64,000 bases of DNA from Rhodovarius crocodyli. GTDB taxonomy: Bacteria > Pseudomonadota > Alphaproteobacteria > Acetobacterales > Acetobacteraceae. The translations under genes were made by a program, and so were the position numbers. Shown here one piece after another: positions 26,092-34,819 of the stretch; position 1 is the stretch's first letter; each line of letters starts with the position of its first letter. The notes beneath the pieces were generated by a model. That model ran no database searches. It worked only from the letters and a program-made list of their open reading frames with translations, and had not been told where the DNA came from. The stretch is from assembly GCA_945901085.1 (NCBI GenBank), contig CAMDJV010000007.1, forward strand, positions 1 through 64,000, read 5' to 3'.

Positions 26092-26120
26092 TTGACACGC
26101 GCCCCCGATCCCCCTATAGC
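26092..26120 (+). promoter_or_regulatory. Strong sigma-70-type promoter for rpsD
   Basis: A perfect TTGACA (26092-26097) and TATAGC (26115-26120) are separated by exactly 17 nt. The pair lies directly after the priA stop. Transcription would start near 26127, leaving about 143 nt of leader before rpsD. Confidence 0.8.
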
Positions 26121-26269
26121 CGCGCCATTCCTGGGAATGAGGCTGCGCCTTCGGGGCGACGGCACGCCTGAGCTTTTGTTCAGGACTACCGGGACAACCT
26201 GCCGAAGTGCCCCCAAGGGTGCAGGCGTCAATAGAAGGACCGTGCCCGTGTTCCGGGCCGGGTGAGCGC
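26121..26269 (+). promoter_or_regulatory. Structured rpsD leader, candidate autoregulatory element
   Basis: The leader can form an outer pairing of CTTCGGGGC (26149-26157) with GCCCCCAAG (26209-26217; 8 of 9 pairs), enclosing a hairpin CCTGA/TCAGG (26167-26184). A second hairpin GCCCG/CGGGC (26244-26258) lies between the purine-rich AAGGA (26235-26239) and the rpsD ATG, so folding would bring the ribosome-binding sequence near the start. S4 autogenously represses its own mRNA in other bacteria; a similar role here is inference. Confidence 0.45.
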
Positions 26270-26887
26270 ATGACCAAACGCGCAGAGTCGAAGTACAAGA
26301 TCAACCGCCGCCTGGGTGTGAACCTCTGGGGCCGCGCCAAATCCCCCATCAGCAAGCGCGAATACGGCCCCGGCCAGCACGGCCAGCGCCGCAAGAACAA
26401 GCCGACCGATTTCGGCGTGCAGCTGATGGCCAAGCAGAAGCTCAAGGGCTATTACGGCAATATCGGCGAGAAGACATTCCGCAAATATTACGAGGAAGCC
26501 GTGCGCCGTAAGGGCGACACTTCCGAAAACCTGATCGACCTGCTGGAGCGCCGGCTCGATTGCGTGATCTACCGCATGAAGCTGGCGATCACCCCGTTCG
26601 CCGCCCGCCAATTCGTCAATCACGGCCATATCCTGGTCAATGGCAAGCGCCTCAACATCGCCTCCTACCTCGTGAAGGATAACGACACGATCGAGGTGAA
26701 GGAAAAGTCCAAGCAGCTCACCGTGCTGCTCGATGCAACGCAGAATGCCGAGCGTGACGTCCCCGAATATATCGAGGTCGATCACCGCGCCATGCGTGGC
26801 AAATTCCTGCGCAGCCCCAAGCTCTCCGATGTGCCCTATCCGGTGCAGATGGAACCGAACCTGGTGGTTGAGTTCTACAGCCGATGA
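26270..26887 (+). CDS. rpsD: 30S ribosomal protein S4
   Basis: S4 binds 16S rRNA early in 30S assembly and is often a translational repressor. The start [16 protein letters not shown] gives 205 residues, the normal alphaproteobacterial length. The N-terminal GRAKSP...[12 protein letters not shown], the S4 domain ([16 protein letters not shown] to [19 protein letters not shown], about 95-150) and the C-terminal [12 protein letters not shown] are all diagnostic. It has its own promoter and leader and overlaps the next gene by ATGA. Confidence 0.98.
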   Translation: MTKRAESKYKINRRLGVNLWGRAKSPISKREYGPGQHGQRRKNKPTDFGVQLMAKQKLKGYYGNIGEKTFRKYYEEAVRRKGDTSENLIDLLERRLDCVIYRMKLAITPFAARQFVNHGHILVNGKRLNIASYLVKDNDTIEVKEKSKQLTVLLDATQNAERDVPEYIEVDHRAMRGKFLRSPKLSDVPYPVQMEPNLVVEFYSR

Positions 26888-28134
26888 TCGAGAGCCCGGT
26901 GGGGGATATTCAGCCCCCCACCGGGGAGAGGCCTGCCGCCACCGCCCAGCCGCGTATCGGGCTGCGGCAGGCCTTCGGCTTTTCGGGTATGGCGGCAGGC
27001 ACCGCCGCCACTTCCCCGCAGGCCCGCACCGCGCGGGCCGTGCTCTCCGGCGCCACCAGGGCGCTGCTTGGCCGTGATGCCACAAGCCTCGAACTCATCC
27101 TCGCCGAGCGGGCGATGGTTGCCGAAGCCCTGCCGCTGGATCGCCTGACCGAAAAGGTGATCGCCGATCTCCTGGCGCTGCCCGAGGCCGCTTCCCACCT
27201 CAATTCCCAGATCACGCTGCCGCCCACACCGCCCGGCCGCCTGGATGATGATGCGGTGTTTGCCGGCATCGCCAATGGGGTGTTTCAGGCCCTGCTGACC
27301 CGCCCGGTCGGTGATGAGGGCATGCGCATCTTCCGCGAATCCATGTTCCAGGATTACCGCGAAACCGACCTCGCCGCCTTCATCTGCCGCTTTGTCATGA
27401 TGGTGACCGGCAGCCCCGAATGGCGCCACCGCATGCTGGCCGAGCAGCAGCGCGCCATCCGCCTCGAATACCTGCCCAAGCGCGGCGTGGAGATGACCAG
27501 CCATCTCAGCCTGGGCGCTGGCGGCTATACCGCCGCCATGCTGCGCCGCTTTGGCCTGCGCCGCTGGAGCGGGCCGCTTGACTGGCTCTCCGCCACCCCG
27601 GCCATGATCCGCGAGATCATCGCCGATGATTTCGCAAGCTTCCTCGATCCCGCAGCCTGGCAGCCCATCATCACGGCCGACCGCCCCGATGGCCGCTTCT
27701 ACCAGTGCCGACACACCGGCTACGAGGCCCGCCACCGCCAGCCTTGCATTCTGCACGCCGCTGATATGACCCAGCCGGGCGGGCTGGCCTATATGACGCG
27801 CTGCGTCACCCGCTTCCGCCAAGCCATGCAGGGCCTGTCGAGCAAAATCCTGCTCCAGGTGGTGCCCGAGGGTGATGACCCGGCGCGCGAATTCCGCGCG
27901 ACCGCCGATCTGCTGGAGCGCCAGGGCCGCAGCTTTCAATTCGTTATGGTCTCGCTGCTGCCCGAGCAGGGCCAGGGGCCATTCCCCGAGATCGAACCAG
28001 CCATGGCCCATGGCAGCCACCGCCTGCTCAGGGCGCGGCTGCTGGCCCCCATCAATGGCATCGACGCAGGCGATATGCTCGATGAGGTGGTCCTGCTGCG
28101 CGCCGCACTGGCCGCCCCCTCGCTGGGCGGCTGA
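26884..28134 (+). CDS. DUF1796-like (papain-like peptidase family) protein, catalytic Cys apparently missing
   Basis: A 416-residue protein coupled to rpsD by ATGA. Residues about 206-232 ([20 protein letters not shown] and then SGPLDWL) match the signature I know from the DUF1796 putative cysteine peptidase family, usually SLG-x-x-C followed by an LR...PFDW stretch; here the Cys position is Gly or Tyr. The expected His side is less clear, with candidates in the [14 protein letters not shown] stretch (about 280). The N-terminal 150 residues are helical and unrecognised (FGFSGMAAG..., then a long helical domain). No signal peptide. It may be an inactive member or a binding protein. The family call is moderate. 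Confidence 0.6.
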   Translation: MIESPVGDIQPPTGERPAATAQPRIGLRQAFGFSGMAAGTAATSPQARTARAVLSGATRALLGRDATSLELILAERAMVAEALPLDRLTEKVIADLLALPEAASHLNSQITLPPTPPGRLDDDAVFAGIANGVFQALLTRPVGDEGMRIFRESMFQDYRETDLAAFICRFVMMVTGSPEWRHRMLAEQQRAIRLEYLPKRGVEMTSHLSLGAGGYTAAMLRRFGLRRWSGPLDWLSATPAMIREIIADDFASFLDPAAWQPIITADRPDGRFYQCRHTGYEARHRQPCILHAADMTQPGGLAYMTRCVTRFRQAMQGLSSKILLQVVPEGDDPAREFRATADLLERQGRSFQFVMVSLLPEQGQGPFPEIEPAMAHGSHRLLRARLLAPINGIDAGDMLDEVVLLRAALAAPSLGG

Positions 28135-28140
28135 ACCGTC

Positions 28141-28944
28141 TCAGGGGGCTGGAAACAGCGCCGGGGAGCGGCCCATCAGCCAATAGGCCGCCATGCCGAT
28201 ATACTCCCGCAAGGCCCATTCCGCCTGACCCAGCCGGGCCGGAAACGGCATGTCATAGCCCGAGAAATGGCTCACCCCGGTGGAATAATTCACTGGCCAG
28301 GCGATAATCTCGCCCCAACCCGCGCCACGAAACACCCCCATCGCCCGCGGCATATGGCTGGCCGAGGTGATGAGCAGCCAGGTCTCGCCCGGCCGCGGCG
28401 CGGCAATAACGCGTGAGAGCGTGGCATTCTCATGCGTGTTGCGGGCCTGGCTTTCCAGCAGCACCCGCCCCGGCGGCAGGCCCAGATCACTGAAAACCCG
28501 GGCCGCCACGGCCGCCTCCGTCATCGCATCACCCAGCGGGCTGGGGCTGCCACCGGTGAAGACGACCCGCGCTGCGGGGTATCGCCAAGCCAGCGCCACC
28601 GCCTCGGTCATCCGCTCGGCCGCACCATTGAGCGATGGCAGGCCGCGGGCATGGGTGAGCGCCTGATCCACCGCCCCCCCCAGCACCACCACACCATCCA
28701 CCTGCGCCGGCGGGGTGCTGGGCCGGCTGAAGCGGTTTTCCAGCGGCCAGGTCAGCCAGGTGGCGAGGGGTGTTGCGGCAATGAGCAAAAACCACCCCAT
28801 GCCAAGCAAGGCCGGCCAGCGCGCCCATCCCCGCCGCCGCCACAGCCCCAGCATGCCAATGGCGGCGAGCGTAAGCGCCAGGGTATTGGGCCGCAGTAGC
28901 AGCCAGAATAGTTTTGAGAGCAGAAACAGCCCATCCGCGATCAT
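28141..28944 (-). CDS. YdcF/ElyC-like DUF218 membrane protein
   Basis: A 267-residue inner-membrane protein with two N-terminal hydrophobic segments (about 8-30 and 40-60) and a DUF218 domain: DGVVVLGGAV, ARVVFTGGSPSP, LESQARNTHENA and LITSASHMPRA are the characteristic motifs. Related ElyC influences envelope and lipid-carrier homeostasis; the biochemical activity is not established. The Met at 28944 is chosen because it overlaps the preceding stop by ATGA. It is the last gene of the leftward peroxiredoxin-GT4-GT39 unit, which supports an envelope polysaccharide role. Confidence 0.87.
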   Translation of the reverse strand: MIADGLFLLSKLFWLLLRPNTLALTLAAIGMLGLWRRRGWARWPALLGMGWFLLIAATPLATWLTWPLENRFSRPSTPPAQVDGVVVLGGAVDQALTHARGLPSLNGAAERMTEAVALAWRYPAARVVFTGGSPSPLGDAMTEAAVAARVFSDLGLPPGRVLLESQARNTHENATLSRVIAAPRPGETWLLITSASHMPRAMGVFRGAGWGEIIAWPVNYSTGVSHFSGYDMPFPARLGQAEWALREYIGMAAYWLMGRSPALFPAP

Positions 28945-30506
28945 TCGCCGCCATCCCCGCCGCGAACCCGCCACAACTCGATCATGTTGCGCTCATCGGG
29001 GAAGACATAGGCCAGCCCATAGCCAGCCTCCAGCGCGGCGGCGATGGCATTGGCCGCCGCCGGGCGCATGGTGCCCCAATAGCCCCGATCGATGACGATA
29101 AAGCGCGGCTTCGTCGCCAGGATGCGGCCAACCTCGCCATCGGTGGAAGCGCCGGCGAGGTTGGCAAAGGCGCCGGTGAGGTGGATGGGGAAGGGGAAGC
29201 GGGTGGGAATCCCCGCCCGGGCCAGGAAATAGACAATCGGCTGGTAATTCGGCACGAAAATCGCTTCGCCAGGCGGCAATTCGGCGGCAATGAGCGCCGC
29301 CACCCGGGCCGGCACATCGGGGGCCAGCAGATTCGCACCCCTTTCCAGCCGTGCCGCGCTATCGAGCCGCCAGGGGTCAAGCGCCACCAGCCCCAGCAGC
29401 AGCGCCATGGTCGCCGCCATACGCCCCGGCGCCAAACGGCGCGCCAGGGCCTGCAAGCCCAAGGCCGCCAATAGGCAGAGCGGCGGCAGCCAGATTAAAA
29501 AATAATGCGGAAAGAAATGCGCCGGCCCCGCCACTGCCAGCGTGGCGGCGAGAAACCACAGCAGCCCTATCACACGCAGCCGCTCCCCCCGCGCCAGCAT
29601 CACCCCGGCCAGCGCCAGCAGCAGCGGCCAGAGCAGCGTGGCGATGGTGCTGGCGATGCGCCAGACGGCCTCTCCCCCCGCCGCGCCCTGGGCGTAGCGG
29701 AAAGGCGCATAGAAGGTGCCATCAAGATAGGCGTCGAGCTCCCCCATCGCCGCATAGATCACGCCAAAGCCCAGCGTGGGCAGGGCGCAGAGCAGGGCAT
29801 AGGCGGCGGCAAAGCCCAGCACCCGCGCCAGCGAAAGCTGGCCCAGCCGCCAGGGGGCGGCCACCAGCAGGGCAAAGGCCAGGCAGCCCTCGGCCACCGC
29901 CACCGGCTTGATCAGCAGCGCCCAGCCCACCAGCAGCCCCATGGCGCAAAGCCGCCCCCAGCCCGGCCGCAGCTCAGGCCGGGCCACACCATGGATGGCC
30001 AGCGCCATCGCCGCCGTGGTGAAGGGCGCAAAAAGCAATTCGGTATTCACCGACATGCCACCCGGCATCAGGCTATGGCCGGCATAGAGCAGCGCCGCGG
30101 CATAGCCAGTGGCCGGCCCCAGGCCCGCCGCGCGCGCGGCGAAGAACAGCGCCCAGCCCGTGGCGCTCACCGCCATCACCCCCAGCAGGCGAATGGCGAA
30201 AATACTCTGGCCAAAGACCTGCATGGTGGCGGCGAACATGGCCGGCGCGCCAATCGGGTGCATGTCCCAGGCGGCGACCAGCGGCCAGCCGCCATGCAGC
30301 CATTCCCGCGCCTGCAGCGCGTAGAGGCTTTCATCCCAATCCATCACCGAGGGCAGGAAGCCCAGCGCACGCAGCGCCAGCACGAGCACCGGCAGGGCGG
30401 CCAGGGCGGCCCACCAGCGGCGGCTCAGCGGTGGAAGCGATTGCGGGGTCAAGCGGGCCTCATCGGGATGCTGCGCTGTTGTGCGACGGCCAGGGCCGCA
30501 TCGCAA
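28941..30506 (-). CDS. GT39-like polytopic membrane glycosyltransferase
   Basis: A 521-residue membrane protein with about ten hydrophobic segments between 30 and 390 and a C-terminal periplasmic domain (about 400-521). The first loop has MDWDESLYALQAREWLHGG, the acidic motif of the ArnT/PMT (GT39/GT83) superfamily, in which an Asp/Glu acts in catalysis with polyprenyl-phosphate sugar donors. The later AHFFPHYFLIWLPPL resembles the fifth-loop region. It starts 9 nt after the GT4 stop and overlaps the YdcF-like gene by 4 nt. Acceptor unknown; surface glycan or lipid modification is likely. Confidence 0.85.
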   Translation of the reverse strand: MRCGPGRRTTAQHPDEARLTPQSLPPLSRRWWAALAALPVLVLALRALGFLPSVMDWDESLYALQAREWLHGGWPLVAAWDMHPIGAPAMFAATMQVFGQSIFAIRLLGVMAVSATGWALFFAARAAGLGPATGYAAALLYAGHSLMPGGMSVNTELLFAPFTTAAMALAIHGVARPELRPGWGRLCAMGLLVGWALLIKPVAVAEGCLAFALLVAAPWRLGQLSLARVLGFAAAYALLCALPTLGFGVIYAAMGELDAYLDGTFYAPFRYAQGAAGGEAVWRIASTIATLLWPLLLALAGVMLARGERLRVIGLLWFLAATLAVAGPAHFFPHYFLIWLPPLCLLAALGLQALARRLAPGRMAATMALLLGLVALDPWRLDSAARLERGANLLAPDVPARVAALIAAELPPGEAIFVPNYQPIVYFLARAGIPTRFPFPIHLTGAFANLAGASTDGEVGRILATKPRFIVIDRGYWGTMRPAAANAIAAALEAGYGLAYVFPDERNMIELWRVRGGDGGE

Positions 30507-30514
30507 CTATGGCC

Positions 30515-31684
30515 TCACCCGCCCGTGGCACGGCCCCCCTCGGCCCGCCCCTGGGCAGGCCCCTGGGCCCGCCCCTCGGCCCGCCCCTGGGCTTGATGCG
30601 GGCCGCCCGCCACCAAATCGGCCAAAAACCGCTCCACCGCGGCGAAATGCCCGGACCATGCGGGCGGCGCCCAGCCTGCCAGACGCGCCATCTGCGCCGC
30701 CCGTGCCGGGCTATCGGCCACGGTATAGGCGGCAATCATCGCCGCCCATGCGGCAGGGTTGTCGGGCGGCAGATACTCCGGTGCCACCCCGCCCACCTCG
30801 CGCAGCACCGCAATATCCGAGCACAGCACCGGCACCCCCGCCGCCAGCGCCTCGATCACCGGAATGCCAAACCCCTCGGCCAGCGTGGGCAGCAGCAGGG
30901 CCCGCGCGCCGGCCAGCAGCGCGGCCAATTCGCCATCACAGGCATGGCCGCGCTCCTCCACCCTATCGCCCAGCGCACCGGAATCGAGCAGCGCCAGCGC
31001 CTCCCCGGCGCCAAAACTGCGACGGCCGACCAGAATGAGTCGCGGCGCCCCAGGCCCCAACCGGGCCCAGGCATCGAGCAGCATGCGGTGGTTCTTTCGC
31101 CGTTCAATGGTGGCGATGCAGATGAAATACTGCGCCCCCCCGGCCGAGACCGCGCCGGCCAAGGGCAGATCAAGCCCCAGCGGCACCACCAGTGCTGGCG
31201 GCATGGCCAGCCCCTGGCCCGTCAGCCAGGCCGCCAGCGCGCCGCGCACGCTCTGGCTGAACAGCAGCACGCCATCCGCCTCGCGCCCCACCACCCGCAT
31301 GCGGGCATGGCTCAGTCGGCGTTGCAGCCAGCGCGTACTCTGCGGATATTCAAGTGGAATAATATCATGCACTGCCGGCACAAAGCGGGCGCCTTCCCGC
31401 TTCAGCCGGGCAATCGCGCCGCTGCGATGCAGCCCCTGATGCGCCACAATGCTGAAAATCGCCCCCGGCCGGCTTGCTTCCTCCAGCAGGCGGCGCTGCC
31501 CGCCTAGCATCAGCCGCCGCTGAATACCCCGTGCCAGCCCCGCCGCATCCGCCCCCGGCGCCAATAGCGCCACCACCTCATCGCGCGGGATCAGCCCAAA
31601 GCGGCCAAAGGCGTCGCTGCCACAAAACACCCCGCCCGGCCGCGCCAATACATGGCGGGCATAGGCCAGCTCCACCCTCTCCAT
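30515..31684 (-). CDS. Glycosyltransferase family 4 protein (true start probably upstream)
   Basis: A GT4 transferase. FICIATIERRKNHRMLLDAW opens the donor domain and LAEGFGIPVIEALAAGVPV carries E-x7-E. The interval given starts at the first ATG (389 residues), but the same frame continues upstream without a stop to 31804 and reads WILDISRLLASARRGRPAG before this Met, which is the conserved start of this GT4 group. No ATG, GTG or TTG is available there; CTG at 31769-31771 overlaps the peroxiredoxin stop as CTGA and would give 418 residues. The C-terminal tail (HQAQGRAEGRAQGPAQG and on) is repetitive and not part of the fold. Confidence 0.87.
   Translation of the reverse strand: MERVELAYARHVLARPGGVFCGSDAFGRFGLIPRDEVVALLAPGADAAGLARGIQRRLMLGGQRRLLEEASRPGAIFSIVAHQGLHRSGAIARLKREGARFVPAVHDIIPLEYPQSTRWLQRRLSHARMRVVGREADGVLLFSQSVRGALAAWLTGQGLAMPPALVVPLGLDLPLAGAVSAGGAQYFICIATIERRKNHRMLLDAWARLGPGAPRLILVGRRSFGAGEALALLDSGALGDRVEERGHACDGELAALLAGARALLLPTLAEGFGIPVIEALAAGVPVLCSDIAVLREVGGVAPEYLPPDNPAAWAAMIAAYTVADSPARAAQMARLAGWAPPAWSGHFAAVERFLADLVAGGPHQAQGRAEGRAQGPAQGRAEGGRATGG
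30533..30595 (-). repeat. G+C-rich short repeat at the 3' end of the GT4 gene
   Basis: Degenerate copies of CCCGCCCCTGGG/CCCGCCCCTCGG follow each other with about 12-nt spacing and encode the AEGRAQGP-type tail. Such a run is prone to slippage; the period keeps the frame. Confidence 0.65.
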
Positions 31685-31767
31685 TCCCGCCGGCCTGCCA
31701 CGGCGGGCCGAGGCAAGCAGGCGGGATATGTCGAGAATCCAGGGCGGTGCCCCGGCGGTATTGTCGC

Positions 31768-32250
31768 TCAGAGCGCGGCCAGAATGGTCTCGGCCTTGCT
31801 CACCTCAAAGGCGCCCGGCGCCTCGACGGCCACATGGCTGACCCGGCCATCCTGCACCACCATGGCAAAGCGCTGGCAGCGCACACCCATGCCGCGCGCC
31901 GTCAGGTCCAGTTCCAGGCCAAGCGCCTTGGTGAAGGCGGCCGAGCCATCGGCCAGCATCACCACATTCTCGCCCACGCCCTGATCCTTGCCCCAGGCAC
32001 CCATGACGAAGGCGTCATTGGCCGCCATGCAGACAATCGCATCCACACCCTTGGCGCGGAACGCCGCGGCGTGCTGCACGAAGCCGGGCAGGTGCTTGGC
32101 CGAGCAGGTGGGCGTGAAGGCGCCGGGGACGCCGAAGACCACCACGGTCTTGCCGCCAAACAGCGCCTCGGTGGTGATTTCCTTTGGCCCCTCCGCCGTG
32201 CCCTGCATGAGGCTCATGCTGGGAATGCTGTCGCCGACCTGAATGCTCAT
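31768..32250 (-). CDS. Peroxiredoxin (Prx5/redoxin type)
   Basis: A 160-residue thiol peroxidase that reduces hydroperoxides in the cytoplasm. VVVFGVPGAFTPTCSAKHLPGF contains the peroxidatic Cys49 in the P-x3-T-x2-C motif. Further Cys residues occur in DAIVCMAAND (about 75) and GVRCQRF, typical for this group that often uses glutaredoxin. MSIQVGD is the chosen start, since it has a Shine-Dalgarno (GGAGATTT) upstream; the longer frame is unlikely. It is divergent from yqgE with 92 nt between, and its stop overlaps the extended frame of the downstream GT4 gene. Confidence 0.94.
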   Translation of the reverse strand: MSIQVGDSIPSMSLMQGTAEGPKEITTEALFGGKTVVVFGVPGAFTPTCSAKHLPGFVQHAAAFRAKGVDAIVCMAANDAFVMGAWGKDQGVGENVVMLADGSAAFTKALGLELDLTARGMGVRCQRFAMVVQDGRVSHVAVEAPGAFEVSKAETILAAL

Positions 32251-32342
32251 GGAAATCTCCTGTGGGTTGTGGGAGGGATGTAGCCGCAGGTGGCCCACAT
32301 GTCATCCTTGCACCCGCGGGAAGGCGCCGCCATGTTCCCACC

Positions 32343-32936
32343 ATGGCCAGGAAATCCTCCCTCCCCCGCGCGGTAGCCCAGGATGCATGGCTGACCGGCC
32401 AATTGCTGATCGCCATGCCCAGCCTGAGCGACCCGAATTTCGCCGGCAGCGTGATCTGCCTTTGCGCCCATTCCGAGGATGGGGCGATGGGCCTGGTGCT
32501 CAACCGCCCCTTGCAAAAACTCAGCTTCAACGCGCTGCTCAAGCAATTGGGGGTGGAGCCGGTGCCGCCGGCGCGTAGCATCCGCATGCTCTCCGGCGGG
32601 CCGGTGGATGGCGGCCGCGGCTTCGTGCTGCATAGCGGCGAATGGGCGACGGAGGGCTCCGTTTCGGTCGATGGGCGGATCAGCCTCACCTCCTCGGTGG
32701 ATGTGCTCAAGGCCATAGCCGGCGGTGGCGGCCCGCGCGAATGCGTTCTGGCCCTGGGCTATGCCGGCTGGGGCCCGGGGCAGCTTGAGGCCGAGATCGC
32801 CGCCAATGCCTGGCTGAATGTCGAACCCGATGACACGCTGCTCTACGTCACCCGCCCCGAGGATGCCTGGCGCCAGGCCCTGGCCAAGCTGCGGATTGAC
32901 CCGCTGCTGCTGAGCGGTGCCGCCGGCCGGGCATAG
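32343..32936 (+). CDS. YqgE/AlgH family protein (UPF0301)
   Basis: A 197-residue cytoplasmic protein of the YqgE/AlgH family. LTGQLLIAMPSLSDPNFAGSVI, CAHSEDGAMGLVLNRPL, LSGGPVDGGRGFVLHS and LALGYAGWGPGQLEAEIAANAWL are the defining motifs. AlgH was linked to alginate regulation in Pseudomonas, but a general function is not known. The Met at 32343 begins the conserved region. No partner gene follows on this strand. Confidence 0.93.
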   Translation: MARKSSLPRAVAQDAWLTGQLLIAMPSLSDPNFAGSVICLCAHSEDGAMGLVLNRPLQKLSFNALLKQLGVEPVPPARSIRMLSGGPVDGGRGFVLHSGEWATEGSVSVDGRISLTSSVDVLKAIAGGGGPRECVLALGYAGWGPGQLEAEIAANAWLNVEPDDTLLYVTRPEDAWRQALAKLRIDPLLLSGAAGRA

Positions 32937-32951
32937 GCCCCACAACGAGCC

Positions 32952-33311
32952 CTACCGGCAGCCATCCCGCTCCAGCGCCTGGCGCGCCAGCCCGGCGCGA
33001 AACCGCGCCTGGGCGATGCTGGCCGAAACCTCGGCCGCCAGGGCATGCGCGGCGGCAATCTCGGCCCAGCGCGCCGCCTCGCTAGCCAATTCGGCGAGGT
33101 GCGGGCATTGGCAACGGCTGAAACCGGCCTCGGCATTGGCCAGCGCCGCAGCCGCCTCACCCGCCGCCGCCCGCCCCGCCAGCAACCCAGCACCCGGCGC
33201 GCCCAGGCGCTGTTCCGCCCCGCGCAGCCCGCCCACAGCCTGGCCAAAATCGCAAAACGGCCGCTGCGCTGCGGCCGGCGCGGCGAGCACCAGCAGCATC
33301 AGCCACCACAT
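32952..33311 (-). CDS. Small exported hypothetical protein
   Basis: A 119-residue protein with a clear signal peptide (WWLMLLVLAAPAAAQ, cleavage near residue 15). The mature part is Ala-rich and mostly helical with five cysteines (FCDFG, CQCPHL, DGC near the end). It overlaps the 3' end of the pseudouridine synthase gene by 13 nt and is the last gene of that leftward unit. I do not recognise a family. Its Ala-rich make-up makes codon statistics less decisive, but the signal peptide and paired cysteines support a real gene. Confidence 0.65.
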   Translation of the reverse strand: MWWLMLLVLAAPAAAQRPFCDFGQAVGGLRGAEQRLGAPGAGLLAGRAAAGEAAAALANAEAGFSRCQCPHLAELASEAARWAEIAAAHALAAEVSASIAQARFRAGLARQALERDGCR

Positions 33312-33934
33312 GCGCGAATCGCCCTCAGCATATGGGCCGGAACCGGCGCGGTGACATCGATGCCCCCCGGCAACACAATCCGCCGCGCCAGCAACTGCAT
33401 GGCACCCTCACCACCGCCATAGCGCGCATCGCCCAGAATCGGGTGGCCCAAATGCGCGGCATGGGCGCGCAATTGATGGGTGCGCCCGGTGAGCGGCTGA
33501 AACTCCACCCAGCTCATCCCAGCCCCACGGCCCAAAACCCGCCACAGGGTCGAGGCCGCCTGGCCCTTGGCATCCACCACCATCCGCCAGCCTGCCTTGG
33601 CTGTGCTGGTCTTCAGCAAGGCAGCATCAACGCGCCCATCCTCGCCCGGCACGGCGCCGCCGAGCACCGCCCAATAGGTTTTTCGCGCCTCACCCCGGGC
33701 GAAAAATCCGCCCAGCTCCGCCATCGCCGGCTTGGTGCGGCCCAGCACCAAACACCCCGCCGTGTCCTGATCCAGCCGATGCGCCGGCTGGGGCAAATGC
33801 CGCTTGCCCTGTTGCAGCGCGGGCAAGTCATCTTCCAGGCTCGGCCCACCCCGCGGGCCGCGATGCACGGCCAGCCCCGCCGGCTTGTCGATCACCAGCA
33901 CGGTGTCGGACTGGAAGAGGATCTTGGGGGTCAC
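33299..33934 (-). CDS. RluA-family pseudouridine synthase
   Basis: A 211-residue single-domain pseudouridine synthase. The catalytic Asp55 is in AHRLDQDTAGCLVLG; VLVIDKPAGLAVHRG is motif I, and LTGRTHQLRAHAAHLGHPILGD the RNA-binding motif. No S4 domain is present, so it resembles RluA-type or TruC-type enzymes acting on rRNA or tRNA; the target cannot be given. It overlaps the ilvE stop by ATGA. Confidence 0.92.
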   Translation of the reverse strand: MTPKILFQSDTVLVIDKPAGLAVHRGPRGGPSLEDDLPALQQGKRHLPQPAHRLDQDTAGCLVLGRTKPAMAELGGFFARGEARKTYWAVLGGAVPGEDGRVDAALLKTSTAKAGWRMVVDAKGQAASTLWRVLGRGAGMSWVEFQPLTGRTHQLRAHAAHLGHPILGDARYGGGEGAMQLLARRIVLPGGIDVTAPVPAHMLRAIRACGG

Positions 33935-34785
33935 ACCAGCTTCGGCGTGGTTTCCATCCAGTTGAAATACAGCTCCCTAGCGCGCGTGGTCAGCGGCCCG
34001 ATCTGCATTTCGCGGCCATTATAGCGGGTGCAGGGCTGCACCTTGGCGTAATTGCCGGTGGAGAAAATCTCATCCGCCTCCTCCAACTCCGCCACCGAAA
34101 CGGCGCGCTCCTCCACCGGCACCCCGGCCTCACGGAACAGGCCCATGATCCGCTTGCGGGTGATGCCGGCCAGGAAGGTGTGGTTGGCCACCGGCGTGAT
34201 GGCCACGCCATTCTTGCCGAACCAAAGATTGGCCGAGGCGAATTCCGCCACATTGCCCGCCGGGTCGCACATCACGGCATTATCGGCACCACGCTCCTGC
34301 ACCCAGGCCGCCGCGCGCGAGCCATTGGGGTAGAGGCAACTCGCCTTCGCATCGGTGGGCGCCATATCAATGGCGGCGCGGCGGAAGGGCGCCATCATCG
34401 CCGAGAAACCAGCCCAGGGAGGCAGCGGCGCATCATAGATCGCCAGGATGAAATCGGTGCTGCTGGGGTCCGGCCGGGCGGCGCCCAGACCCGAGCGGAC
34501 GAAAAACATCGGCCGGACATAAAGCTCGGCATCCGGCCCCATCCGGCGGATGCCCTCACGGCACAGCGCCGCGATCTCCTCGGCCGTGCGGGTGGGGCGC
34601 ATATTGAGCGCGAGCGCCGAGCGGATGGAGCGGGCGCAATGCAATTCCAGATCGGGTGCATAGCCACGAATGGCCCGCGCGCCGTCAAAAATCACCGAAC
34701 CCAGCCAGAAGGCATGGTCCATCGGCCCCAAAATCTTGGGCTCCTCTGACATCCAAACGCCGCCATACCAATAGACGCCAGCCAT
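33931..34785 (-). CDS. ilvE: Branched-chain amino acid aminotransferase (class IV)
   Basis: A PLP enzyme that interconverts branched-chain amino acids and their 2-oxoacids. The 284 residues show the fold-type IV pattern: GSVIFDGARAI, RPMFFVRSG, the Schiff-base Lys147 in DAKASCLYPNGSRAA, NVAEFASANLWF and the TPVANHTFLAGITR phosphate-binding region, then STGNYAKVQP. Close relatives include D-amino acid transaminases, so specificity is moderately sure. It heads a leftward unit with an RluA-type gene. Confidence 0.88.
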   Translation of the reverse strand: MAGVYWYGGVWMSEEPKILGPMDHAFWLGSVIFDGARAIRGYAPDLELHCARSIRSALALNMRPTRTAEEIAALCREGIRRMGPDAELYVRPMFFVRSGLGAARPDPSSTDFILAIYDAPLPPWAGFSAMMAPFRRAAIDMAPTDAKASCLYPNGSRAAAWVQERGADNAVMCDPAGNVAEFASANLWFGKNGVAITPVANHTFLAGITRKRIMGLFREAGVPVEERAVSVAELEEADEIFSTGNYAKVQPCTRYNGREMQIGPLTTRARELYFNWMETTPKLV

Positions 34786-34819
34786 TGTCTTCGCTCCTTG
34801 CCAAAGCCCGATGTGCCAC

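Noticed and set aside
24102-26231. 709-codon leftward open frame across priA
   Set aside because: It is fully antisense to priA, which has all helicase motifs; His/Gly/Gln-rich composition marks it as a shadow.
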